Assembly (NCBI GenBank): GCA_001829315.1 | Contig: MIAY01000039.1 | Span: 85,702 to 149,701, forward strand | DNA: 64,000 nt | From: Spirochaetes bacterium GWE1_32_154 | GTDB lineage: Bacteria > Spirochaetota > GWE2-31-10 | Reading direction: 5' to 3' | Shown here: piece by piece, positions 1 to 8,553 of the stretch | Layout: each line of letters starts with the position of its first letter | Position numbering within the stretch: the stretch's first letter is position 1 | Notes under the pieces: model-generated | Seen by the model: the letters and a program-made list of their open reading frames with translations, nothing else | What the model was told of the DNA's origin: nothing | The model's database searches: none | Made by a program: the position numbers and the translations under genes

Positions 1-576
1 GATTTTTCATCTCCTGAAACTGTTATGGAAAATATAAAAAAATATATTGAATGTGGTGTTTCAGTTGTAATGGGAACTACGGGATGGTATGATAAAATTG
101 ATGAAGTAAAAAAACTGGTTGGTAATTCAATAGGTTTTATATGGTCAGGAAACTATTCTTTAGGAGTTAACCTTTACTTTAAGATAATTGAATATGCATC
201 AAAATTGATTGGTAAATTTGAAGCGTATGATCCGATGGTTCATGAATTTCATCATAAAGAAAAAAAAGACAGCCCTTCAGGTACTGCCCTGATGATTGCT
301 GATTTAGTTAAAAGCGGTTATAAAGAAAGCCGTGATTCGATTGTTACTGAGCGTCTCAATAGAAAAAAAGAAGCTAATGAAATCCATGTTTCTTCAACTC
401 GTGGCGGGTATATACCCGGTACTCATATAGTTGCGTATGATTCTGTACTTGATACTATTGAATTAAAGCATACAGCAAGAACAAGAGAAGGTTTTGCATT
501 AGGTGCAGTTACTGCTGCTTTGTGGCTTGACGGCAAAAAAGGTTTTTATAAATTTGATGAAACGTTGGATACTTAA
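1..576 (+). CDS. dapB: 4-hydroxy-tetrahydrodipicolinate reductase, 3' part
   Basis: This enzyme reduces hydroxy-tetrahydrodipicolinate with NAD(P)H in the diaminopimelate/lysine pathway in the cytoplasm. The reading frame is already open at base 1, so the start and the N-terminal dinucleotide-binding glycine motif lie outside the window; 191 residues are visible. Two family signatures are clear: GTTGW near visible residue 25 and the substrate-binding block EFHHKEKKDSPSGTA near residues 82-96, which contains the catalytic His pair and Lys. The C-terminal stretch HTARTREGFALGA is also typical. The gene is followed after 10 bases by dapA, the preceding enzyme of the pathway, so the two surely form one operon. 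Confidence 0.97.
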   Translation, partial: DFSSPETVMENIKKYIECGVSVVMGTTGWYDKIDEVKKLVGNSIGFIWSGNYSLGVNLYFKIIEYASKLIGKFEAYDPMVHEFHHKEKKDSPSGTALMIADLVKSGYKESRDSIVTERLNRKKEANEIHVSSTRGGYIPGTHIVAYDSVLDTIELKHTARTREGFALGAVTAALWLDGKKGFYKFDETLDT

Positions 577-586
577 CGGGGGATAT

Positions 587-1459
587 ATGATTAAAAGAGG
601 TTTATATACTGCAATTATTACTCCATTTTTAGAAAATGGAGAGATAGATGAGGTTGCATTAAAAAAAATAATCGATGAACAAATCGCAGCCGGTGTAGCC
701 GGTATCGTTTCATGCGGTTCAACAGGAGAGTCTCCGACTCTTACACACGAAGAACATGACATGGTTATAAAGCTGTCAATTGAGCAATCTGCAGGCAGGT
801 GTGAAATTATGGCCGGTACCGGTTCAAATTCTACTGTTGAAGCGATTACATTAACAGAGCATGCTCGATTAGCTGGAGCGAACTCCTCATTGCAGGTTGT
901 TCCTTATTATAATAAACCGACCCAGAAAGGTATGTATTTACATTTTAAAGCAATTGCTGATTCAGTTGATATTCCGATTGTAATTTACAATATACGTGGT
1001 AGAACTGGTGTTAATCTTGAAACATCAACACTTGTTGAGTTAGCTAAAGTGCCAAATATCGTTGGTGTTAAAGAAGCATCCGGCTCCATTGAGCAGATGA
1101 TGGAAGTTATTTGTGCAACACCTGATGATTTTCTTGTTTTTTCCGGTGATGATAATCTTACATTACCGTTACTTGCAGCCGGAGGCGATGGTTTAATCTC
1201 AGTTGCATCAAATATTATACCAGAGAGAATGGTACAATTTGTTAATTATGGCTTGCAAGCTGATTTTGTATCAATGCGAAAAGAATATAAAGCTTTATTA
1301 CCGTTGTTTAAAAATTTATTTATTGAAACAAACCCTGTTCCTGTTAAAACGATGATGTCATTGATGGGAAAATGTAATGAGGTTTTCAGATTACCTCTTT
1401 GTGAGGCATCTGATGAAACACTTTCAATTATGCAAAAAATGATTGCCCTTTATAAATAA
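587..1459 (+). CDS. dapA: 4-hydroxy-tetrahydrodipicolinate synthase
   Basis: DapA condenses pyruvate with aspartate semialdehyde, the first committed step toward diaminopimelate for peptidoglycan and lysine. The product has 290 residues, the usual length. Visible catalytic features are the Schiff-base lysine Lys162 in GVKEASG, Tyr134 in VIYNIRGRTG, and GSTGES near residues 44-49. I chose the ATG at 587 because the protein then begins MIKRGLYTAIITPF, the normal N-terminus; an open frame upstream to 503 lies inside dapB. A GGGGG run just before the ATG can act as ribosome binding site. It follows dapB by 10 bases and ends at a strong stem-loop. Confidence 0.97.
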   Translation: MIKRGLYTAIITPFLENGEIDEVALKKIIDEQIAAGVAGIVSCGSTGESPTLTHEEHDMVIKLSIEQSAGRCEIMAGTGSNSTVEAITLTEHARLAGANSSLQVVPYYNKPTQKGMYLHFKAIADSVDIPIVIYNIRGRTGVNLETSTLVELAKVPNIVGVKEASGSIEQMMEVICATPDDFLVFSGDDNLTLPLLAAGGDGLISVASNIIPERMVQFVNYGLQADFVSMRKEYKALLPLFKNLFIETNPVPVKTMMSLMGKCNEVFRLPLCEASDETLSIMQKMIALYK

Positions 1460-1462
1460 GAA

Positions 1463-1495
1463 TTTCTCCTGAAATTGATTAAATTTCAGGAGAAA
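1463..1495. terminator. Bidirectional stem-loop between convergent genes
   Basis: Two perfectly complementary 14-base arms (1463-1476 and 1482-1495, arm TTTCTCCTGAAATT) flank a 5-base loop. The hairpin sits between the dapA stop and the stop of the convergent TPR gene, so it can terminate both. The T-run after the stem is weak. Confidence 0.75.
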
Positions 1496-1503
1496 TACTA
1501 TTG

Positions 1504-2301
1504 CTATTTAAATTTAGTTAGAAGTGCCATCATATTAGTATATTGATTCTTTTCTCTTTTTGAAGGATTTGTAAGAGTCTTGTATGTTTTAATTCCGTTT
1601 TCAATAAGTTCTTTTGCTATAGATCGGTCATCTTTTATAATAAAATCATTGGTTTTTGTTCCAATTTTCTGACTCATTGCAGTTTTCTTTTTACTATCCC
1701 AATTTCTGTCATAGAATGCACTTGCAGCATCAAAAACTATTGTAAGGTCACTCGGATTGTTTGTAATAGCCTGGAAAAATAGTTCTCCCATAGTAAATTT
1801 ATCACCACCTAAAAATGAAGGAACTCCTTCCTCAATTTTTGCTTTTAAGAAATATGCTGAAGCCATTGATGGATCAATACTAATTGCTTTATCTGCATAT
1901 TTTTTTAAATCAGGTATAGTTTCCAGAGATTCCGAAATACCAATAACCTTACTTCTTGAGCCAAGGTTCGTTGCATAATAAAAGGCAATATGCGCCCGAT
2001 CGGTTGGTGCTCCTGTTTGAATATCCAGATATGGTTTTAAAAATTCCATAGCTTCAGTATATTGTGCTATTTTTTCATTTTTCTTTGACTTATCCAAAGA
2101 TTCGGCAATTTCAAATTGTGCTCTGGCTGTTCTCCAGATTATACCTGCATCCGGTGCTGCATTATTATGTTCCTGCTTTAACATTTTAAGTGCTTCGGTA
2201 TGATTGCCGTTATGATTTAAGTCGTCAACGATTTTAAAATCAAACGAAAAAATCATGTTTACCATAAGTGAAAGTGATACAATAAGTAAAAACTTTTTCA
2301 T
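1504..2301 (-). CDS. Exported TPR-like protein
   Basis: The 265-residue product starts with a cleavable-looking signal peptide (MKKFLLIVSLSLMVNMIFSF), so it is probably periplasmic. The rest is helical with tetratricopeptide character. Around residues 130-190 it has the pattern of TPR proteins that carry YADKAISIDPSMASAYFLKAKI followed, after an insertion, by LGGDKFTMGELFFQAI and NPSD. Such proteins act as interaction scaffolds; no enzymatic motif is seen. The start is supported by AGGAAGGG eight bases or so upstream of the ATG. It is transcribed alone, convergent to dapA. The partner and exact role are unknown. Confidence 0.75.
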   Translation of the reverse strand: MKKFLLIVSLSLMVNMIFSFDFKIVDDLNHNGNHTEALKMLKQEHNNAAPDAGIIWRTARAQFEIAESLDKSKKNEKIAQYTEAMEFLKPYLDIQTGAPTDRAHIAFYYATNLGSRSKVIGISESLETIPDLKKYADKAISIDPSMASAYFLKAKIEEGVPSFLGGDKFTMGELFFQAITNNPSDLTIVFDAASAFYDRNWDSKKKTAMSQKIGTKTNDFIIKDDRSIAKELIENGIKTYKTLTNPSKREKNQYTNMMALLTKFK

Positions 2302-2460
2302 AGATTCCCTTCCTGAAATTTTAGTATTAGGTTTATGTAAAATAATCCGAACAAATTATACTTCAAAATAAAAAAAATAGTATAGTTATTTTAATATTTT
2401 TTAATTTATGGTAGAGTCTTTTGCAAAAATATTCTTTTTTTTCTTCATTTGAGGTGATGC

Positions 2461-3177
2461 ATGTATACAAGAACTAACAGATTAAATAAAGATACGAGAT
2501 TAATCACTTTTAATAAAGATCCAATGCCAAACGCATATTCAAGTGTTGAAGTTAAGTTTGGTAGAACCGTTGTTTATTGTACGGTGTCATTAAGTTCCGA
2601 CGTTCCCGAATTTGCTTCAAAAGTTAATAAAGGATGGTTAAGTGCAGAGTATTCTATGTTACCTGCATCAACCGGCAGTCGAAAGAAGCGGGATGGTATA
2701 AAACAGGATGGACGGGGAGTTGAAATATCAAGATTAATCGGGAGAAGTCTACGAGCATCTGTAGATTTATATAAAATGAATGGTTATTCAATAATTATTG
2801 ATTGTGATGTCATTGTTGCTGACGGCGGGACGAGAACAGCAGCAATATCCGGTGGATTTTGCGCTTTAAAATTAGCAGTCAACAGGATGATCAAAGAAGG
2901 TTTGATTTCTGAGAATCCAATTCTCTTTTCACTAGCGTCTATAAGTGCGGGTAAAGTGTCTTCTGAAATAATGGTTGATTTAGATTATATAGAAGATTCT
3001 TCAGCAGAAGTCGATTTTAATATTGTAATGAATGATAGAAGTGAATACATAGAAATTCAGGGCTCTGCAGAAAAAGGTATTATGAAAAGGGATGAATTTA
3101 ATGCGCTGTTAGATTATTCTGAAAATGCTTTAAAAACAATATTTAAATTTCAAAATGATTTTTTTGCTTCTGTATGA
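2461..3177 (+). CDS. rph: Ribonuclease PH
   Basis: RNase PH is a phosphorolytic 3'-5' exoribonuclease that trims tRNA 3' ends and degrades structured RNA in the cytoplasm. The 238-residue product has the expected length and conserved blocks: GWLSAEYSMLP near residue 60, the Arg-rich segment with GRGVEISRLIGRSLRA, and the phosphate-site region CDVIVADGGTRTAAISGG near residues 120-137. The ATG at 2461 follows a GAGGTGAT ribosome binding site. The gene stands alone, with a convergent DUF192 gene starting 2 bases after its stop. Confidence 0.97.
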   Translation: MYTRTNRLNKDTRLITFNKDPMPNAYSSVEVKFGRTVVYCTVSLSSDVPEFASKVNKGWLSAEYSMLPASTGSRKKRDGIKQDGRGVEISRLIGRSLRASVDLYKMNGYSIIIDCDVIVADGGTRTAAISGGFCALKLAVNRMIKEGLISENPILFSLASISAGKVSSEIMVDLDYIEDSSAEVDFNIVMNDRSEYIEIQGSAEKGIMKRDEFNALLDYSENALKTIFKFQNDFFASV

Positions 3178-3179
3178 AA

Positions 3180-3662
3180 CTAAGGGTTATATTTTAATGA
3201 AGAAAGTATTTCAATTGAGTCACCGGGCTTCATATTGATGGAGTTAAAAAAACCTTTGTTCATTTCTATTGCATACATAGCTTCACCGTCTGAAGGTACT
3301 GATGTTTCATCAAGCGGGGCCATTTGTTCAATATTTAATATTTTGAGGTCTGGACCGATAAACGCGATATCAAGAGGAATTAAAGTGTTTTTCATATAAA
3401 AATTCCTATAATCTGCATAGCTGTAAACAAAAATCATTCCTGATTTCTCCTGTAGTTTTTTTCTGAACATGAGCCCTTTTTGTCGTTTTTCATAGGTATC
3501 AGCAACTTCTAAATTATATATTGTGTCATTCATTTTGATTTTTGCTATTGTATTTTTTTCAGAACTGCAGTTTAGTATAATACATATTAATGCAATTAAT
3601 GTAAGACTCGATAAAAAAAGAGTATTTGTGCCGGCTGATTTACTAATATATTTTTTTTTCAT
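3180..3662 (-). CDS. DUF192 family envelope protein
   Basis: The 160-residue product has a hydrophobic leader (about residues 15-33) ending at ILNCSS, which fits a relaxed lipobox, so it is probably an anchored periplasmic lipoprotein. The remainder matches DUF192: EKRQKGLMFRK, then GMIFVY, YRNFYMKNTLIPLDIAFI and a C-terminal YAIEMNKGFF block. DUF192 proteins are small beta-rich secreted proteins with no settled function. It converges with rph, leaving only 2 bases between stops, and diverges from the next lipoprotein gene. Confidence 0.85.
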   Translation of the reverse strand: MKKKYISKSAGTNTLFLSSLTLIALICIILNCSSEKNTIAKIKMNDTIYNLEVADTYEKRQKGLMFRKKLQEKSGMIFVYSYADYRNFYMKNTLIPLDIAFIGPDLKILNIEQMAPLDETSVPSDGEAMYAIEMNKGFFNSINMKPGDSIEILSSLKYNP

Positions 3663-3731
3663 TTAACTATTCCTTAAATTTATAAATAATTATATAATGT
3701 ATTTTTATGATTTAAATAAAAGGTAGTTTAA

Positions 3732-5462
3732 ATGAATTTTTGTAAAAAATCAATCATGCTTTTTGTAAAGATACAAATATTGTTTTTATTATTAATAATA
3801 CCATCTTGTGTAACAACTAAATTTGGTGTTTTTAATGATGATTTAATATTAAAATCAAGTGAAAGTAATAATGTATTAAAAGAAATAAATATACCATATA
3901 GTTCGTTTATTCATGGTATTCCGGTTAAGGGGGACAAGGTCGGGATTTTGGGGACTGCCGTATCACCTGATAATTCAACACTTTTTGTTGTTATTAATTT
4001 TCCGAAATTTGCAATTCTATCAACAAAAGATGATGGCGTTACATTTCAATCTTCAATTTTTGATACAAGTTATTTTAATTCTGATAGTGATGAAGATGAA
4101 CAAAATCGCGGGTATAAAACAAAAGTACGAAAAGATATTCGGGTCAGGTCTGCATTTAATAATAATAATGTTGTTTTATCTGTGGGGCCATTTTTATTTA
4201 TTAGTTTGGATTCCGGTAAAACGTTTAAAAAAAAGACATTGTTTTACGATCTTGATCGTTCATTTATCAGGGATTTGCTTATCGATGAAAATGGCAGGAT
4301 TTATGCATTTACTGATAATAGAATTGCGTATACTGATAATCTCGGTAAAAAGTGGAAGCGAATTACTGTTGAAACAGAAAAAATTAAAAATAAAAATATG
4401 CAATATGTAGATAGTGTATTATATAATAATGTTCCAAATGTATCATATCTTGATCGTTCAATGTTTCATACTGATTATTTTATAAAAAAAAATCCATTAC
4501 CTTCCGGACATAGTGCTGATTATAACGAAAGTGGTGTTTTTATTTTAGATAATGATGTTTTAGTAAAAACGAATGTTACTATGCCATTGGGGTTGTTCGT
4601 TGAAAATAAAGTATTGTATGGTTTTAATGTTTTTAATACCAAATTAAAGTTATTGCAGCTTTCTGATGATTTTAAAAAAACTAATTTCTATACAAACGGT
4701 AATCTTGCCGGCAGTAAAAATGCGGTACAATATTTTATAGATAGTATAAAAAAAGATTATTTCATTCTCGATTCGTATGCACAATTTCAAAGAATTTATG
4801 ATTTGACTTCAGATACCATAGAATCACTTGCAATTTCACCATCATTATTAAATCCTGTATTGAAGAAAAGTAAAAATATTAATTCAATACTAAGAAATAA
4901 TTTTTCAGGAATGAAAAGTAGAGATTTTAATTTTAACTGGGATCCTGAAAATTTAGTATATGAATATTCAGATGGTTTTCTTGATTCGTTATACTATTCT
5001 ATATTTGATGTTAATGGTGATTTTTATGAAATTAAACCATCAATTTTTTTTATTTCTACCATAACGGAAGAAATAATTTCTAATAAATACAAAGAAGATA
5101 CTACTGCGATGATACTGAGAAAAAAATCTGCGTGGCAGAATATTGACGTGAGTAAAAATGTTCCTTTTGAAATCAAAATTTCTGCAAATGCAGTTTCAAT
5201 GGCGTTATCCGAAAAACTTATTACAACTGTAGTTAATCCTGAACTAAAAACAAGAAGTTCGTACTGGTATAAAAATATAGATAAAAAAAAGAGATTTAAA
5301 CTGGAATTTGTGATAGGAAATGAAGAAAAAAATGATTTGTTATACTATCCGTCAGATATAGCATTATATAATGATGGAATCCTAATTGAAATTACATTCT
5401 ATAATGATGTAATAAGTTATCGTGAATTGTATAAAATACCATCTTTGATAAAAAATAATTAA
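3732..5462 (+). CDS. Lipoprotein with BNR/sialidase-like repeats
   Basis: The protein (576 residues) has a lipoprotein signal ending in IIPSC at about residue 26. I do not recognise a characterised family. Three short segments resemble BNR (Asp-box) repeats of beta-propellers: TKDDGVTF, SLDSGKTFKK and TDNLGKKWKR, spaced 60 or so residues apart in the first third. The latter two thirds are rich in Asn, Asp, Lys and aromatic residues and show no motif. A propeller-like surface lipoprotein is likely; catalytic residues for a sialidase are not visible. An AAAGG ribosome binding site precedes the ATG. Confidence 0.6.
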   Translation: MNFCKKSIMLFVKIQILFLLLIIPSCVTTKFGVFNDDLILKSSESNNVLKEINIPYSSFIHGIPVKGDKVGILGTAVSPDNSTLFVVINFPKFAILSTKDDGVTFQSSIFDTSYFNSDSDEDEQNRGYKTKVRKDIRVRSAFNNNNVVLSVGPFLFISLDSGKTFKKKTLFYDLDRSFIRDLLIDENGRIYAFTDNRIAYTDNLGKKWKRITVETEKIKNKNMQYVDSVLYNNVPNVSYLDRSMFHTDYFIKKNPLPSGHSADYNESGVFILDNDVLVKTNVTMPLGLFVENKVLYGFNVFNTKLKLLQLSDDFKKTNFYTNGNLAGSKNAVQYFIDSIKKDYFILDSYAQFQRIYDLTSDTIESLAISPSLLNPVLKKSKNINSILRNNFSGMKSRDFNFNWDPENLVYEYSDGFLDSLYYSIFDVNGDFYEIKPSIFFISTITEEIISNKYKEDTTAMILRKKSAWQNIDVSKNVPFEIKISANAVSMALSEKLITTVVNPELKTRSSYWYKNIDKKKRFKLEFVIGNEEKNDLLYYPSDIALYNDGILIEITFYNDVISYRELYKIPSLIKNN

Positions 5463-5558
5463 TGAATTGATTGGTATTAGATGATATTGTTATATATAAT
5501 TTATTTCAAGTTTGTCTTAAGAATGCTACTAATTTTTTAATGAAGTGAGGTTTTTTTT

Positions 5559-6860
5559 GTGGGTGCTACTGATAGAGAAATTAAGAAAGATTTAAAATGT
5601 TTGAAAATTGATAAAAAAGAACATAAAATAGATAAAAAGCATATTCTTCCTGAGGCGGTTAAAGTTATTACGCGATTAAATAGCTTCGGATATCAGGGGT
5701 ATGTCGTAGGCGGTGCCGTTAGGGACTTATTAATGGGACGTGAACCAAAAGATTTTGATGTCGTTACTGATGCTGTTCCAAATCAATTACGCCGTATTTT
5801 TAAGAATGCACGGGTAATTGGAAGACGTTTCAGGCTTGTTCATGTTTATTTTTCGGGTTGCATTGTTGAAACTGCAACTTTTCGTGCAGAAAGTAATTCT
5901 GATTCACAGGATTCACTAACAGAAAAAGATAATATATATGGTGAAATTGAGGATGATGTGATTAGAAGAGATTTTAGTCTCAATGCACTATATTATGATC
6001 CGGCAAGTGAAGTTATTCTTGATTTTGTGGATGGTTATAAAGATATTCAATCAAAAATAATTAGAACATTAAAAGATGAAAAAATAAGCTTTTTAGAAGA
6101 TCCTGTCAGAATGTTGCGTGCCGTTAAATATTCTGTTTTATTAGATTGTCACTTAAGTGATATTACTAAAAAGAATATAAGAAAATACGGGAAAGAAATA
6201 TTAAAATGTTCTTCAAGTCGTTTATATGAAGAATTTAATAAAATATTCAAATCCGGTATGGCGAGTAAAGTTTTTAAAGAATTGCATAATTTAAAGTTGT
6301 TAAAACATTTAATACCTTTTTTTTATAGTGAACTTTCAAAAAAAACCGGTAATGATCTTTTGAGTGAAATGATGAAATTTGAAAAGAATATAAATAAAAC
6401 TGATTTTTTTGAATATGAAACATATTGGCTTATCATGATTAAAAGAATCTTAGATTCAAAAATAATCAATGATAATTCTGAGAACCTTTTAGATTCAATA
6501 AAAATAATTCTGGATAAAAATCTTATTCCTGTAAATGTACCTAAGAAAGTGATTGAAGATATTTCAAAAGCATATTATATATTTATAAAATACTCTACAA
6601 TAGATCAGATTGAAAAAATAAAAAAATATAAACTTCAAAATTCATTTAATATTGCATTAAAGTTATTTAATCTCTATTGCGAAGATCAGGAAATCATAAA
6701 AATAATTTCAAGTTTTAATTTTACTAAAAAAATTAGTAAAGATGTTGTTGTTGCTAAAAAACACCAGTCAAATATTAATTATAAGAATAAAAGATGCGTG
6801 GAAACTAAAAAAACTATTCTACGAATGGCTGTTACAGAAAATATCAGGGGGATTTTATGA
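5559..6860 (+). CDS. pcnB: Poly(A) polymerase / tRNA nucleotidyltransferase family
   Basis: This class II nucleotidyltransferase adds nucleotides to RNA 3' ends: poly(A) tails in PcnB, CCA in tRNA nucleotidyltransferase. The head domain shows GYVVGGAVRDLLMG then DFDVVTDA, the latter with the two metal-binding aspartates, and a flexible-loop block RRFRLVHVYF. The neck has RRDFSLNALYYDP and EDPVRMLRAVKYS. RRFRLVHV and the 433-residue length favour PcnB over CCA-adding enzymes, but sequence alone does not fully separate them. The start is a GTG preceded by GTGAGG at 5545-5550. The last 4 bases overlap the start of the next gene. Confidence 0.85.
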   Translation: MGATDREIKKDLKCLKIDKKEHKIDKKHILPEAVKVITRLNSFGYQGYVVGGAVRDLLMGREPKDFDVVTDAVPNQLRRIFKNARVIGRRFRLVHVYFSGCIVETATFRAESNSDSQDSLTEKDNIYGEIEDDVIRRDFSLNALYYDPASEVILDFVDGYKDIQSKIIRTLKDEKISFLEDPVRMLRAVKYSVLLDCHLSDITKKNIRKYGKEILKCSSSRLYEEFNKIFKSGMASKVFKELHNLKLLKHLIPFFYSELSKKTGNDLLSEMMKFEKNINKTDFFEYETYWLIMIKRILDSKIINDNSENLLDSIKIILDKNLIPVNVPKKVIEDISKAYYIFIKYSTIDQIEKIKKYKLQNSFNIALKLFNLYCEDQEIIKIISSFNFTKKISKDVVVAKKHQSNINYKNKRCVETKKTILRMAVTENIRGIL

Positions 6861-7894
6861 AAAAGGTATTAATTACAGGTGGCTCAGGTTTCCTTGGGAT
6901 AAATCTTGTCCGATATTTACTCGGTAAGGGGTTTAGTGTGGTTTCGCTTGATATTATTGATTTTGATTATCCTGAAAAAGATCAAATCAAAGTGATAAAG
7001 GGTGATATTAGAAATAAGGCGATTGTAAAAGAAGCAATGAGTGGTGTTAACATTGTTGTTCATGCAGCCGCTGCGTTACCGTTGTATAAAAAAAAAGATA
7101 TATTTTCTACTGATATTGATGGTACAAAGACCGTTATTGATGAAGCATTTAACGCACATGTGGAGAGATTTATTCACATTTCTTCAACTGCAGTGTATGG
7201 AATTCCTGATCATCATCCATTATGTGAAAATGATTTATTAGATGGTGTAGGGGCGTATGGTGAGGCAAAGATTATTGCAGAAAAAATATGTGAAGACTAT
7301 AGAAATAAAGGTATGGTTGTTTCTATTTTAAGACCAAAATCCTTTATCGGACCTGAAAGACTTGGTGTGTTTGCATTGTTTTATGATTGGGCTAAGGATG
7401 GCAAACATTTCCCTGTTCTCGGAAAGGGGCATAATCTTTATCAATTTCTTGATGTTGAAGATCTTTGCAGTGCAATTTTTTTATGTATTACAAAAGATAT
7501 TGGTCAGGTTAATGATGTTTTTAATATTGGTGCAAAATCATTTGGAAGTATTAAAGATGATTATCAATCAGTTCTTGATGAAGCAGGTTATAATAAAAAA
7601 ATTATCGGAACACCGGCCGGTCCGGTTATTCTTGCATTACGAATACTTGAATTCTTTCATTTATCTCCATTGTATAAGTGGGTCTATGAAACTGCTAGTA
7701 AAGACTCATTCGTTTCAATAGAAAAAGCTGAAGAAAAATTGGGGTATACTCCACAATATTCCAATAAAGATGCATTAATAAGAAATTATCGTTGGTATAT
7801 TGAAAATTATGAGAAATTCAGTAAGAATAGCGGAGTTTCTCATAGAGTCCCTTGGAAGCAGGGTATTTTGCGATTATTTAAATCTTTTTTTTGA
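6857..7894 (+). CDS. NAD-dependent epimerase/dehydratase (extended SDR)
   Basis: The 345-residue product begins with the nucleotide-binding GGSGFLG and carries the catalytic SS-TAVYG segment and YGEAKIIAEK (the YxxxK pair), so it is an extended short-chain dehydrogenase/reductase acting on a nucleotide sugar or a related substrate such as a 3-beta-hydroxysteroid-like or polyketide-derived compound. The C-terminal half, which sets substrate choice, is not diagnostic. Its ATG overlaps the pcnB stop (ATGA), so the two are translationally coupled, though no functional link is evident. Confidence 0.8.
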   Translation: MKKVLITGGSGFLGINLVRYLLGKGFSVVSLDIIDFDYPEKDQIKVIKGDIRNKAIVKEAMSGVNIVVHAAAALPLYKKKDIFSTDIDGTKTVIDEAFNAHVERFIHISSTAVYGIPDHHPLCENDLLDGVGAYGEAKIIAEKICEDYRNKGMVVSILRPKSFIGPERLGVFALFYDWAKDGKHFPVLGKGHNLYQFLDVEDLCSAIFLCITKDIGQVNDVFNIGAKSFGSIKDDYQSVLDEAGYNKKIIGTPAGPVILALRILEFFHLSPLYKWVYETASKDSFVSIEKAEEKLGYTPQYSNKDALIRNYRWYIENYEKFSKNSGVSHRVPWKQGILRLFKSFF

Positions 7895-7899
7895 TTTTT

Positions 7900-8544
7900 T
7901 TAAATCTGTTTTTTTATGTAAACAAATAATAAAACAGTAGCAATAGGAATTGATACAAGGTACAATAAATTACCATAAAAGTAGGCAACTTTTAACGGTG
8001 TTGTGATAATTACCGGAAGTATAATTCCTAATAGAAGTGAAATCAATTTCTCACTAATAGAATAACCTTCAATAAATTTAGAAATGCCCAACCCTGATAA
8101 TGTCGAAATTATCAGGATTAACGATGCGTAATGCATATAAGCAAAAATTGTATTTGGAATAAACTGAATGCTGTTGTAGTATATTGAGTAAATTGTAAAA
8201 TAACCTGACAGCAAAGCAAATAAAAGAAAACTTGTATTTTTCCAACCGGTATCTACATTGACAATATTGAAAAAGCCTATGATACCATATAATAAAGCAC
8301 TTGAGATAGCTATAAATAATAACCCGTCAATTATAATATATTTAATCCAGATTGACAGCGGATTAGCTATCGTTTCAGTCATTGAGTCAAATATTCCAAA
8401 TACAAATTTATAGAATAAAGCATATAGTAATCCGATTATGAACAGTTTTATAAAGCTTGAAAATTCATTCTGATCAAAATAAAATTGAGAAATATAAAGT
8501 ACTGTTAATGATAATAGAATGTAAAATATACAATTGAATAACAT
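7900..8544 (-). CDS. Multi-pass inner membrane protein
   Basis: The 214-residue product is almost entirely hydrophobic, with about six predicted membrane segments and only short loops. No family motif is recognised; the pattern of long segments loosely recalls Yip1-type proteins, but this is a weak guess. It starts 9 bases after the Omp85-like gene and follows an AAGGGG ribosome binding site, so it is the third gene of an envelope operon (lipoprotein, Omp85-like barrel, this protein). That suggests a part in outer-membrane or cell-surface work. Confidence 0.6.
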   Translation of the reverse strand: MLFNCIFYILLSLTVLYISQFYFDQNEFSSFIKLFIIGLLYALFYKFVFGIFDSMTETIANPLSIWIKYIIIDGLLFIAISSALLYGIIGFFNIVNVDTGWKNTSFLLFALLSGYFTIYSIYYNSIQFIPNTIFAYMHYASLILIISTLSGLGISKFIEGYSISEKLISLLLGIILPVIITTPLKVAYFYGNLLYLVSIPIATVLLFVYIKKQI

Positions 8545-8553
8545 ACAAACCCC

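Noticed and set aside
3913..4410. A long plus-strand frame inside the BNR-like lipoprotein gene
   Set aside because: It is in a different frame of a gene with a signal peptide and ribosome site, and its product is an artefact of AT-rich codons.
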